NCBI GenBank assembly: GCA_016710265.1
Contig: JADJJL010000003.1
Location: 325,001-389,000, forward strand
Length of the DNA: 64,000 nucleotides
Direction: 5' to 3'
Origin: Saprospiraceae bacterium
Lineage (GTDB): Bacteria; Bacteroidota; Bacteroidia; Chitinophagales; Saprospiraceae
Of the stretch, positions 44,951-53,549 are shown in pieces. The translations under genes were made by a program, and so were the position numbers. The stretch's first letter is position 1. Each line of letters opens with the position of its first letter. The notes beneath the pieces are model-generated. The model searched no databases. It worked only from the letters and a program-made list of their open reading frames with translations, and had not been told where the DNA came from.

Positions 44951-45580
44951 TTAATTCCCCTTAGTCCTATAAGGTAATTTTCGACTTGCATAGCTCATCA
45001 AATTCTCCACCAATCGGGCAGGAGAACTACCCACTGAACCAGAAACCGTGTGCTCAAAATTCCAAATCACGGATTTGGTTTTTCTGTCATAAATACCAAG
45101 GGTTACATCTGCTTCATTGGTCGAACCCCACACCCCTACCAAAAGACCAAGTGCGATGGCGCCTCCTTCAGACATAGGTTTTGACAATGCAAAGTTAGAA
45201 GTGATGATCGCGTCCACTTCTAACAATTCACAAATTTCATCTGGTGTCAACGGATTGCTTCCATAATGACCCGCCTTTTGTAATTTGACTTGGGTGGTTT
45301 CGATGTCTAAAATATTGACAGAAATTCTTCCTTGCATTTTACGTTTGAGCATCCAGTTGGAAATTTCCTGGTGAAAATTATTGGATTCGGTTTTTTGTTG
45401 TTCTTTTAGCGCAGCAGCATCTACTTTCTTTTGTGCAGAAATCGATACTTTAGGAGGAGCAATGGCAACGATTCTATGCGATGCCACACTTGCTTCCAAT
45501 TCGGGGCTTTTGTAAATTCTCGCGCAACTTGTAATTAAAATTGCAAGTAAAACAGCTGTAAAATGGATATTGATTTTCAT
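44951..45580 (-). CDS. Putative lipoprotein, TolB/GNA1162-like envelope protein
   Basis: A 209-residue lipoprotein with lipobox ITSC (Cys19 region in LLAILITSCARIY). After a linker it reads RIVAIAPPKVSISAQKK, a helical segment (LKEQQKTESNNFHQEISNWML), VNILDIETTQVKL, PDEICELLEVDAIITSNF and a glycine-rich helix AIALGLLVGVWGS, then ADVTLGIYDRKTKSVIWNFEH. This order (strand 'vaI.Pp', helix, 'L..dav..g') is like TolB-N-domain or GNA1162-type lipoproteins that sit with the outer membrane; no exact family is claimed. A perfect -7 box gives a leader of about 15 nt. Confidence 0.75.
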   Translation of the reverse strand: MKINIHFTAVLLAILITSCARIYKSPELEASVASHRIVAIAPPKVSISAQKKVDAAALKEQQKTESNNFHQEISNWMLKRKMQGRISVNILDIETTQVKLQKAGHYGSNPLTPDEICELLEVDAIITSNFALSKPMSEGGAIALGLLVGVWGSTNEADVTLGIYDRKTKSVIWNFEHTVSGSVGSSPARLVENLMSYASRKLPYRTKGN

Positions 45581-45598
45581 ATTTAATTAAAATTTTTA

Positions 45599-45606
45599 CA
45601 AAGGTA
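45599..45606 (-). promoter_or_regulatory. -7 promoter box for the TolB-like lipoprotein
   Basis: Minus-strand TACCTTTG, a perfect TAnnTTTG, predicted start near 45595. Confidence 0.65.
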
Positions 45607-45725
45607 AAGTATTCAATATGGATCGTGATAAATGTTAAATGAAATAAATAAATCTTAAACGAAAATGAGATCCAAGGAATTGCCGTTGCAATTTAATATT
45701 CAAAAATTTAAGATTTTATTTTTTT

Positions 45726-47261
45726 TTAAAATTCAAATTTAATGCCTTGTGCTAAACTTGGTTTATCGCTATAACTGATCGTATTTGTCTGACGTCTCAT
45801 ATAGGCTTTCCACGCATCAGAACCAGATTCTCTACCGCCACCAGTTTCTTTTTCTCCACCAAAAGCGCCTCCTATTTCTGCCCCGGAAGTACCAATGTTG
45901 ACGTTGGCAATGCCACAATCTGATCCGTCAGCTGATAAAAATTTTTCAGCTTCTTTTAAGTTTTCTGTCATGATGGCCGAAGATAAACCCTGAGGTACAT
46001 TGTTCTGTATTCTAATGGCTTCATCCAGATCTTTATATTTAAGTAGATATAAAATAGGGGCAAATGTTTCGTGGCTTACAACAGGCATGTCTTGTTGTAC
46101 CTCCGCAATACAGGGTTGTACATAACATCCGCTTGTATATTCAGGACCATCCAGCACAGCTGCTTCAATTAAAAAACTTCCCCCTTCTTCTTTTATTTTT
46201 TGGACAGATTCAAGATAAAGTCGGACAGCATCCTGGTCAATCAATGGTCCTACGTGGTTGGATTCATCCAATGGATTTCCAATGCGGAGCTGACTGTAAG
46301 CTTGTTTTAATACATCACATACTTGATTATAAATAGCTTCATGGATGATCAATCTTCTCGTTGACGTGCATCGTTGTCCTGCTGTACCAACAGCACCAAA
46401 AACGATGGCGGGTAGAACCTGTTTGAGATTGGCTGATGCGCTTATGATGACGGCATTGTTGCCACCCAATTCTAAAATACTTTTTCCAAATCTTTCTGCT
46501 ACGGTCATACCAACGGACTTGCCCATGCGTGTAGATCCTGTGGCGGATACCAGAGGAATTCTATGATCCTTACAAATCCATTGACCAACATCAACAGATC
46601 CATTTACTAAAATTGAAAGCCCGGAAGGTAGGTTTTGTTCGCGGATTAATTCTGCTGTCATTTTCTGTACTGCAATTCCGCAAAGTGGTGTTTTTTCGGA
46701 AGGTTTCCAGATTACCGTATTTCCACAGACCCAGGCCAAAGCTGCGTTCCAGGACCAAACTGCCACTGGAAAGTTGAATGCTGAAATAACACCAACCACT
46801 CCAAGTGGATGCCATTGTTCATACATGCGGTGATCGGGTCTTTCTGAATGCATGGTCAAGCCATAAAGTTGACGACTTAAGCCAACTGCAAAATCGCAGA
46901 TATCGATCATTTCTTGTACTTCCCCAAGTCCTTCTTGATATGATTTTCCCATTTCATAGGAAACGAGTGCACCCAATGATTCTTTATTTTCTCTTAACTT
47001 ATTTCCTAACAATCTGACAAATTCACCTCTTTTTGGGGCCGGAATTTTTCTCCAAATGATGAAAGCTTGATGAGCTTCGTCCACTAGTTGATCAAATTCT
47101 TCTCTGGACGTAATGCTAACTTCTCCAATTTTTTGTCCATTCACAGGTGAATGGCTGACTATAGAATTTGTAGAGGTTTGAGCTGTGACCAATAGAGACG
47201 ACAAGCTTCCGGCCTCGAAGGATTTTAACCCCAGAGCGCTCATACATTGTGATATATTCAT
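45726..47261 (-). CDS. amaB: ALDH7-family L-aminoadipate-semialdehyde (piperideine-6-carboxylate) dehydrogenase
   Basis: NAD-dependent aldehyde dehydrogenase of lysine catabolism, oxidising alpha-aminoadipate semialdehyde to alpha-aminoadipate. The 511 residues match antiquitin (ALDH7A1): SERPDHRMYEQWHPLGVVG, AFNFPVAVW with N163, LELGGNN with E264, GQRCTSTRR with nucleophile C298, and the family-specific VNIGTSGAEIGGAFGGEK and GGGRESGSDAWKAYMRR (a substrate carboxylate-binding region). No signal peptide, so cytosolic. It begins 2 nt after the stop of an exported M14 carboxypeptidase, so the two are co-translated. No lysine aminotransferase or dehydrogenase is nearby. Confidence 0.92.
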   Translation of the reverse strand: MNISQCMSALGLKSFEAGSLSSLLVTAQTSTNSIVSHSPVNGQKIGEVSITSREEFDQLVDEAHQAFIIWRKIPAPKRGEFVRLLGNKLRENKESLGALVSYEMGKSYQEGLGEVQEMIDICDFAVGLSRQLYGLTMHSERPDHRMYEQWHPLGVVGVISAFNFPVAVWSWNAALAWVCGNTVIWKPSEKTPLCGIAVQKMTAELIREQNLPSGLSILVNGSVDVGQWICKDHRIPLVSATGSTRMGKSVGMTVAERFGKSILELGGNNAVIISASANLKQVLPAIVFGAVGTAGQRCTSTRRLIIHEAIYNQVCDVLKQAYSQLRIGNPLDESNHVGPLIDQDAVRLYLESVQKIKEEGGSFLIEAAVLDGPEYTSGCYVQPCIAEVQQDMPVVSHETFAPILYLLKYKDLDEAIRIQNNVPQGLSSAIMTENLKEAEKFLSADGSDCGIANVNIGTSGAEIGGAFGGEKETGGGRESGSDAWKAYMRRQTNTISYSDKPSLAQGIKFEF

Positions 47262-47263
47262 GA

Positions 47264-49579
47264 TTATCGGATTGTAAGTTTGTGGATCAGAGTCTCGCCA
47301 TCGCCTCTGATCAACTGAATAAAGTAAAGTCCCGTTGGCAAAGTTGGTAATTCTAATTGATACTGGTCGGTAGACTGGTTGTTGATTTTTAATTTGGTTC
47401 TTAAACCATCCAATCCCATGATATAAAACTGATCACCGGTTTTGGTTTCTCCGTTCATCGTAATTTGATCTAGGGCAGGTTGAGGATAAATTGTAAACGG
47501 AAAATCATTCGACGTTAATTCATTGGATCCATTTATGAGATCAGAATAAATACGGATATCATCAATGTAAAATCCATCTCTTTTATTCGGACTAAAATTA
47601 GTTGCTACAAAAAGCTGCAAAAATATTTTTTTACCAATCCATGGTTTGAGATCTAAGTATTCTGAAATCCAATAATTTTGTAGTCCTGTGTACACGGGTT
47701 TATCTAAATCCTGAAAGGATGACCCTAATACGGTGTATTGCCCACACAAAGGAAAATAACTGACTCCATCTTCTGATATTTTTATTTGAGCAAAATCTAC
47801 CTCAGGATCTAAATCCCATTTTGCTCTAAATGAAAGTTTTGCTTCCCGAGCCGAGGTTAAATCGATCGAAGTTTGGGTTCTCATTTTTATTTCCCTTGAT
47901 TCTTTTATCTCGGAAAGTGGAGAATCTGTAAACGATGAGGGAGACGAAGTAAAACTTTCTGAAGTGGTAGAGAGGCTAGGGCCACCGCTACTAATCCACT
48001 GACTCATGTTGTCACAATTTTCTTCCCAAATCGGATTTCCCAAATAAACTTTATCAAGGTCTATTTTTTGGATATAATCTCCGGTCTGTAAACTTAATTG
48101 GATATGAACTTGATCTCCATATTTTGCAATGGGAGACCATTGAAAAGGTATATGTAAAATTTGATCAGCGCCTGCAGACATTTTGAAAGCGGGTGGCAAA
48201 TTCATTGTAAATAATTGTGACTGATCAATATTGGCTTGAAGGTTAATCAATTCATCTTCCAAACCAGTTCTTCGCACTAAAATATCCAAATTTCCATCCC
48301 GATTTTCCAAAACTGTGGGGCTGACATCGAATATTTGGGCACATGCTCCTGCGTTCCAGGCAGACATAAAATTCATGTATTGTGTGGACTCATTTAGGCG
48401 GGTAATGTCTCTGCGATCGGGCCAAAATGCATATCCAACTTCAGGTGTAAATGCAAATATTTTTTGATCTCCGTACATCCAATCGTCTGAAACTCCATTG
48501 ACTTCATAATTTAAAGTATTGTAGGTCGTACCCACTCTAAATTTGTTGTAAAGTGTAAACTGTCTGGCCATAGCCATATAAGCGATTGAATCTTGTGTTG
48601 GCAAGTTGTTGTATCCCCAGGGCACAATTAAAATATTGCCGTGGGAATGATAATTCATTGCAATTTTAAAATTGCGACTTTCGCAAAAGTATTTCACCGC
48701 TTGTGTTTCCACTTCAGAAAATGCTGAAGTTCCTCTAAAAACTTCAGAATCTGAATCAGCTGAGGAACCTTCATCATTAAAAGCCCATTCAAATCCGTAA
48801 TTTCTATTTAAATCAACCCCAATTCCATCATTGAGATTTTTTCTATTTTTTCTCCAAAATCCATTTCCGGATGGGTTGGTGGTTTGATTGTAAAAATATC
48901 CATCCGGATTTACACAGGGTACAAAATACATAGCCCTAGAATCCACCAGTCTTTTTACTTCAGGATCCTTATTGTAATTTTCCAAAAGATACCACATGTA
49001 ATACAGCATTTGTGACATGCTGATAGGCTCTCTGGCATGGTGTAAGGCGGTGTATAATATTTCTGGTTCCGGTTCGTCGATCGCAGGATTGTCAGAAATT
49101 TTTACATAATAAATGGGGCGACCTTCCTGGGTTAAAAAGCTAGCAATTCTATTCTTTTTGGAAATCAGATTGGGGTATAACTCTGACATCAAATCCAAAG
49201 ATTCATAAATTTCTACCAAAGTGGGGAAGCCGCTCATAGAACCGAAAAGATATTCTACCGGTAATTTATAAACAGGAGGGTTGATTAAAAAACTATCACA
49301 TGGATCAGCAGTTCTAGATTCAATCAGTATTTGATTAGGGACTATTTCTGGAAAAAAACCATGTTGAACCAAATTATCAAATTCGTCATGGGTAAAATCG
49401 CCAATAAATTCTTCCCCGGGTTTGTACAAACCATGGTCAAAAGCCAGACCTGTTTTTTGTAGATCTTGAATGCTCTTTCCCTGAAGCGGAATTCTTAATT
49501 TATGCCAATGGGTCTGAGCATTGCTCGGGAAAATAATAAATAATAATAATACAGATATAACCAGTAGTTGAGACCTCAT
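47264..49579 (-). CDS. T9SS-secreted M14 zinc carboxypeptidase
   Basis: A 771-residue exported metallocarboxypeptidase. Signal peptide MRSQLLVISVLLLFIIFPSN; a propeptide-like region (about 22-110); the M14 catalytic domain (about 112-425) with zinc ligands H181 and E184 in HHAREP and the third His in NYHSHG (about H311), Arg in NLNDGIGVDLNRNYGF (substrate carboxylate), and the general base Glu in FAFTPEVGY. Then a MAM/jellyroll-like domain (IWEENCDNMSQW ... GFYIDDIRIY) and a type A sorting domain (TIYPQPALDQITMNG ... PTGLYFIQLI ... LTIR). It releases C-terminal residues from proteins outside the cell. The open frame extends 23 codons upstream, but the signal peptide and promoter fix the ATG at 49579. 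Confidence 0.92.
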   Translation of the reverse strand: MRSQLLVISVLLLFIIFPSNAQTHWHKLRIPLQGKSIQDLQKTGLAFDHGLYKPGEEFIGDFTHDEFDNLVQHGFFPEIVPNQILIESRTADPCDSFLINPPVYKLPVEYLFGSMSGFPTLVEIYESLDLMSELYPNLISKKNRIASFLTQEGRPIYYVKISDNPAIDEPEPEILYTALHHAREPISMSQMLYYMWYLLENYNKDPEVKRLVDSRAMYFVPCVNPDGYFYNQTTNPSGNGFWRKNRKNLNDGIGVDLNRNYGFEWAFNDEGSSADSDSEVFRGTSAFSEVETQAVKYFCESRNFKIAMNYHSHGNILIVPWGYNNLPTQDSIAYMAMARQFTLYNKFRVGTTYNTLNYEVNGVSDDWMYGDQKIFAFTPEVGYAFWPDRRDITRLNESTQYMNFMSAWNAGACAQIFDVSPTVLENRDGNLDILVRRTGLEDELINLQANIDQSQLFTMNLPPAFKMSAGADQILHIPFQWSPIAKYGDQVHIQLSLQTGDYIQKIDLDKVYLGNPIWEENCDNMSQWISSGGPSLSTTSESFTSSPSSFTDSPLSEIKESREIKMRTQTSIDLTSAREAKLSFRAKWDLDPEVDFAQIKISEDGVSYFPLCGQYTVLGSSFQDLDKPVYTGLQNYWISEYLDLKPWIGKKIFLQLFVATNFSPNKRDGFYIDDIRIYSDLINGSNELTSNDFPFTIYPQPALDQITMNGETKTGDQFYIMGLDGLRTKLKINNQSTDQYQLELPTLPTGLYFIQLIRGDGETLIHKLTIR

Positions 49580-49589
49580 CAGGAATAGG

Positions 49590-49597
49590 TAATTTTG
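49590..49597 (+). promoter_or_regulatory. -7 promoter box for rnhB
   Basis: TAATTTTG, a perfect TAnnTTTG, predicted start near 49602 and leader of about 28 nt to the ATG at 49630. Confidence 0.65.
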
Positions 49598-49602
49598 CAG
49601 CG

Positions 49603-49610
49603 CAAAGATA
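49603..49610 (-). promoter_or_regulatory. -7 promoter box for the M14 carboxypeptidase
   Basis: Minus-strand TATCTTTG, a perfect TAnnTTTG, predicted start near 49599 and leader of about 20 nt to the ATG at 49579. It lies only 5 bp from the opposing rnhB box. Confidence 0.65.
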
Positions 49611-49629
49611 GAAAGATTAAGAAGATTTA

Positions 49630-50241
49630 ATGATAAAATTGAGATCATATTATAAAAAAAATCAATATGAAGCTGGTTGTGATGAAGCTGGACGTGGTTG
49701 TTTAGCGGGTCCTGTCATTGCGGCTGCGGTGATTCTCGATCCTTCAAAGCCTATCCGCAATTTGCAAGATAGTAAGAAATTATCAGAAAATCAACGACTT
49801 AAACTGCGAGATGAAATATTTGAAAAGGCTTTGGCCTGGTCTATTCAAGCCCAATCTCCATCTGAAATTGACAAGTACAACATTTTGCAGGCAAGTCTTA
49901 GAGCGATGGCACTTTGTGTCCAAAAGCTAACAATGGTCCCGGCACTAATACTCGTGGATGGAAATAAACAGATTCCGATCGCCCACATTCCCCAACTGGC
50001 CATTGTCAAAGGCGACGGAAAATATCAGTGCATTGCTGCAGCGTCTATTTTAGCCAAAACCCACCGTGATGAATTAATGTTGGAGCTTCATCAAGAATTT
50101 GAGGGCTATGGATGGAGGGAAAACAAGGGATACCCCACCATATTTCATAGGGAAGCCATTAAAACCCTTGGCTTAAGTCCTCATCACCGCAGATCTTTTA
50201 AATGTTTTGATCTGAATCCACAAAAACTACTTTTTCCATGA
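49630..50241 (+). CDS. rnhB: Ribonuclease HII
   Basis: Removes ribonucleotides embedded in DNA and RNA primers. In 203 residues the metal ligands are D18 and E19 in YEAGCDEAGRG, D110 in ILVDGNK and D129 in VKGDGKYQCIAAASILAKTHRD; the C-terminal GYGWRENKGYPT and HRRSFKCF are family-typical. The first three nucleotides of the next gene overlap its stop (ATGA), so the pair is translationally coupled. RNase HI is also present at 946. Confidence 0.95.
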   Translation: MIKLRSYYKKNQYEAGCDEAGRGCLAGPVIAAAVILDPSKPIRNLQDSKKLSENQRLKLRDEIFEKALAWSIQAQSPSEIDKYNILQASLRAMALCVQKLTMVPALILVDGNKQIPIAHIPQLAIVKGDGKYQCIAAASILAKTHRDELMLELHQEFEGYGWRENKGYPTIFHREAIKTLGLSPHHRRSFKCFDLNPQKLLFP

Positions 50242-50735
50242 TCAATCAAGCTTTGTTATTTGCTTTTCCGGTTTTTGACATCACCATTGCAAGATACCTT
50301 GCAGCACGAGGTGTAGATTATTTAGGCATTGATCTAGACCAATTGGACCAGTTACAGGCAGATCGCTTAATTGCCCAATTAAGGGAATGGACTTCGGGAC
50401 CTTTGTTGGTGGGCATTTCTTCAGATTATGAAAAAGTGGAAATATTTAGATCTTATCAAAGCCTTGATGAAGTTTTATTTTGGGATAAAAATTCGACAAT
50501 AAGTATTCCTGATTTAAAAACACCTCAAGCTGTCAAAATATCTGCAAGAATAAGCCCATCGCTTCCTACGGATTTGGACCAGGCTGCAAAAACGATATTA
50601 AATATTCAAAATTTACAAAATTTTAAATTGACCCAATCCTGCTTAGGTTATCTTTTTAATCCTGGTCGTGAAACGCAAACCGGAATTTTTGATTTTGATG
50701 AATTAGAAGCTTTTTTAGATGGTTTAGAGAATTAA
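50238..50735 (+). CDS. Beta/alpha-barrel-like protein of unknown function
   Basis: A 165-residue cytosolic protein. The N-terminus alternates strands and helices (FPVFDITIARYLAARGVDYLGIDL, ADRLIAQLREWTSGPLLVGIS, SDYEKVEIFRSY, LDEVLFWD), resembling a phosphoribosylanthranilate-isomerase-type barrel fragment, and the C-terminus has 'GYLFNPGRETQTGIFDFDELEAFLDGL', which is like the substrate-binding/C-terminal end of TrpF barrels. It is too short for a whole barrel. It starts in ATGA overlap with rnhB. Its stop overlaps the stop of the convergent BI-1 family gene in TTAA, so both end within 4 bp. Confidence 0.7.
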   Translation: MINQALLFAFPVFDITIARYLAARGVDYLGIDLDQLDQLQADRLIAQLREWTSGPLLVGISSDYEKVEIFRSYQSLDEVLFWDKNSTISIPDLKTPQAVKISARISPSLPTDLDQAAKTILNIQNLQNFKLTQSCLGYLFNPGRETQTGIFDFDELEAFLDGLEN

Positions 50736-51484
50736 TCTCTGCTGGAAATTTTGGAAAGTAATCGAAGCATTTCAATGTACAACCAAATCAAAGTCACCCA
50801 AAGACCCATGGCGGCATACCATTCGTAATGTTTGGCTAGTCCGGCTTCTTCTCCTTTTTCAAAGAAATCAAAATCGAGCATCAAATTGAAAGCGGCAATT
50901 CCTACGACCAATAGACTAAAACCTATCCCAAAAAATCCATTTCCATGAATGAATGGAACCTGAATGCTAAAGAAGCTTAATATCAAAGTAATTAAATAAA
51001 CAACCGCAATGGCTGCAGTCGCACCAATGATAATGGAACGGAAAGTCTGATTAACTTTGATGATTCCAGTTTTAAAAAGAAATAGCATCAGAAAGAAAAG
51101 TGCGATGGTCAAACTGGATGCATGAAAGACAATGCCATTGTACAAGGAGGCATAATACCAAGAAATGGTTCCTACAAACAAACCTTCCAAAAGTGCATAG
51201 GTGGGGGCAAGCCAGCCGGACCACTGGGGTCTGAAGGCCGATGCAATCACACAAACTAGTCCGCCGATCATACCTACCCATAAGAAAATCATATTGGGCA
51301 TCATCCAAGCAATGGCTGCTGTGATCAATAAAAGCGCTCCCATAATGAGAGATTTATTGATGGCACCTGCCACACTCATTCTTTCAGAAATATCCAGCGT
51401 TTGATTTTGGCTGTTTTCAAGAATAGAAGGCCTTAACATAGGGCTTGAACCTGTGCGTGTAGAAAACATATTTTTGATAGACAT
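50732..51484 (-). CDS. Bax inhibitor-1/YccA family membrane protein
   Basis: A 250-residue integral membrane protein with seven hydrophobic segments from about residue 47. BI-1 features are the N-terminal cytoplasmic tail, GAINKSLIMGALLLITAAIAW, VASAFRPQWSGWLAPTYALLEGLFVG, and the family's penultimate 'FNLMLDFDFFEKGEEAGLAKHYEW' with acidic residues of the proposed Ca2+/proton pore, then 'MGLWVTLIWLYIEMLRLL'. The family mediates ion leak in bacteria and eukaryotes. The frame opens 9 codons upstream at TTG, but a perfect -7 box covers that TTG, so the ATG at 51484 is chosen. Confidence 0.9.
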   Translation of the reverse strand: MSIKNMFSTRTGSSPMLRPSILENSQNQTLDISERMSVAGAINKSLIMGALLLITAAIAWMMPNMIFLWVGMIGGLVCVIASAFRPQWSGWLAPTYALLEGLFVGTISWYYASLYNGIVFHASSLTIALFFLMLFLFKTGIIKVNQTFRSIIIGATAAIAVVYLITLILSFFSIQVPFIHGNGFFGIGFSLLVVGIAAFNLMLDFDFFEKGEEAGLAKHYEWYAAMGLWVTLIWLYIEMLRLLSKISSRD

Positions 51485-51508
51485 TTTGTGGGGTATTTGA
51501 TTTAATGA

Positions 51509-51516
51509 CAAATATA
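51509..51516 (-). promoter_or_regulatory. -7 promoter box for the BI-1 family gene
   Basis: Minus-strand TATATTTG, a perfect TAnnTTTG, predicted start near 51505 and leader about 21 nt. It settles the start codon at 51484. Confidence 0.65.
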
Positions 51517-51664
51517 ATCTATTTTTTAAAAGAGTTAATTTTTAATAAGAATTGGTCACAATGAAGCCAATTCCTCATAAAAACACTTTTATAAAAAAAC
51601 TGGTTCATTATTTAAAGAAAGTGGTTTTTTAACTATAAATGTGTTCAAATTACAAGTAAAATAC

Positions 51665-52942
51665 TTATCCGCCTACCACCAAAAACCATATGCAACCGGC
51701 GATAAACCCCAATGCGGCCAATCCTCCGATTTTTTTGAGATACCAAATAAAATCAATATTTTCCATTCCCATAGCGGCAATACCTGCCGCAGAACCTATG
51801 ATGAGCATAGAACCTCCGGTTCCTGCAGAATAAGCAATAAAATGCCAGAATTCATGGTCTTTTGGTAATTCAAACATACCCATGGAAGCTGCCACCAAAG
51901 GAACGTTATCGATAACAGCAGATAAAACACCCAAAACTATAGCGACATAGTCTTTATGGCCCAAAAAGTGGTCAAGTTGAGTGGCCATCGAACTTAAAAT
52001 TCCTGCGGTGTCCAATGCAGATACAGCAGTTAGAACGCCAAAGAAGAAAAGGATTCCGGGAATCTCAATTTTGGACAAAGCATATCTGGCAGTTAATTTG
52101 TATTTGTCTTCGTGGGTAAAAACGTCCACTTTAGGATCTACAAATTCTGATATCAGCCAAACAACTGCTAATGCAAACATCATCCCCAAATAGGGAGGAA
52201 GATGGGTCAGTGTTTTAAAAACTGGGACTGATATTAAAGCTAAAAATCCGGTGATCAGCATAATTCTACTAGATCCTAGTTTGACATTTTCGGATTTATC
52301 TTCCGGTGGATTTATATTTCCTTTAAATTGATTTGTAAAAAGTAATGCTGTAAACATCGGTACCAATAAACAGATGACCGAGGGAAAAAATACGAACTTA
52401 ATTAATTCTTCAGTACTCACTTTAGCACCAATCCACAACATAGTGGTGGTTACATCACCCAATGGAGACCAAGCTCCACCTGCATTGGCAGCGATGATGG
52501 TAAATCCAGCGTACCATTTTCTGGATTCTGCGTTTGGAATTAGCTTTCTAACCAAAGATACCATCACAATGGTAGTCGTTAAATTATCCAATAGGGCAGA
52601 TAGGAAGAAGGCAATAAAGCAAACAAGAATCAGAAGTGTACTTTTTTTACTACTCGTAATTAATTCAGATAAAATATTAAATCCTTTGTGAGAATCTACC
52701 AATTCAACAATCGTCATGGCGCCAATCAGAAATAAAAGAATTTGTGCAATTTCGCCCAGATGGTGCGCGACCAATTCAGAAGGTTCTGATCCTGCTTGAA
52801 TGGTTTCATGGTGAATGGCGATAATGACCCAACAAATGACGCCCGTAAATATGGCTGAAACTGCTTTATCAATTTTTAATGGATGTTCCAGGACAATCAT
52901 GATATATCCTAAAACAAATGTAACGATCATAGAAATTAACAT
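51665..52942 (-). CDS. nhaD: NhaD-type sodium/proton antiporter
   Basis: A 425-residue antiporter with 12 or so membrane segments. NhaD (CitM/ArsB superfamily) text: EHPLKIDKAVSAIFTGV, EIAQILLFLIGAMTIVELVD, LDNLTTTIVMVSLV, IIAANAGGAWSPLGDVTTTMLWIG, VLSAVIDNVPLVAASMGMF and GTGGSMLIIGSAAGIAAMGMEN. The paired 'DN(L/V)(T/P)' sites are the expected ion-binding half-helices. It expels Na+ or Li+ in exchange for protons, helping pH and salt balance. Its upstream region has a near-consensus TACCTTGC box (minus strand, near 53020-53027). Confidence 0.92.
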   Translation of the reverse strand: MLISMIVTFVLGYIMIVLEHPLKIDKAVSAIFTGVICWVIIAIHHETIQAGSEPSELVAHHLGEIAQILLFLIGAMTIVELVDSHKGFNILSELITSSKKSTLLILVCFIAFFLSALLDNLTTTIVMVSLVRKLIPNAESRKWYAGFTIIAANAGGAWSPLGDVTTTMLWIGAKVSTEELIKFVFFPSVICLLVPMFTALLFTNQFKGNINPPEDKSENVKLGSSRIMLITGFLALISVPVFKTLTHLPPYLGMMFALAVVWLISEFVDPKVDVFTHEDKYKLTARYALSKIEIPGILFFFGVLTAVSALDTAGILSSMATQLDHFLGHKDYVAIVLGVLSAVIDNVPLVAASMGMFELPKDHEFWHFIAYSAGTGGSMLIIGSAAGIAAMGMENIDFIWYLKKIGGLAALGFIAGCIWFLVVGG

Positions 52943-53044
52943 GGCCTATAGAATTTTCTTTAAAAATCAAATCAACTCCTTTTTCATGGCGTTTGATTTA
53001 GAAATAAATTTAAATGAAGGCGCAAGGTAGGAATTCTAGAGAAA

Positions 53045-53539
53045 TCAATCAAATGCTTTCAATAAAAGTTGCGAAGTTCTAAGAAACTTAGGAGGTAGAT
53101 TAGAAATAAAGTTAATAATGAATGGATTAGGACTAACTGAGATGTTCCCTGTTATAAGCATCTTCGTTTTCACGAATGTCTTTAATAAAGGATTCAGCTT
53201 CTGTATTTTGTTTTCCAATGTCCAATCGTCAGTTACAGTGGTTTCTATCCATACCTTTCCTGAACGTCTAAACACCTGTGCAAAAAGTCCAAACTTTTCC
53301 AACATTTCTTTTTCCAAATGCGCAACTTTTGTATGTTCATCGATGATTAATTCACCAATAGAATGAACAGATCTGCTTTCACCGATAGTTACATCGGTCG
53401 GAATCATGTTTTCTTTTTTGGATCCTGTAAATTTCTTATGGGGTTTCGTAAAAAATTCAATTTTCAGGTATGGGAATTTTTTTGAAAACTGATCTTTAAT
53501 TTCCTCAATGGTCAAAGAATCTTTAATCGAAATTTTCAT
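53045..53539 (-). pseudogene. Conserved small protein with a frameshifted C-terminus
   Basis: The frame encodes 164 residues, but only the first 110 or so look conserved: MKISIKDSLTIEEIKDQFSK, PYLKIEFFTKPH, EHTKVAHLEKEMLEKFGL and QVFRRSGKVWIETTVTDDWTLE, the pattern of a small Bacteroidota protein family of unknown function. After DWTLE the frame runs on with an implausible tail. One base added to the A4 run at 53211-53214 instead gives KQNTEAESFIKDIRENEDAY..., a charged helix ending at a TAG (53133-53135), which fits the family's expected end. The corrected span (53133-53539 plus one base) is 408 nt, 135 residues, divisible by three. It sits 10 bp after the universal stress gene. Confidence 0.7.
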
Positions 53540-53549
53540 ATCAGGTGGT

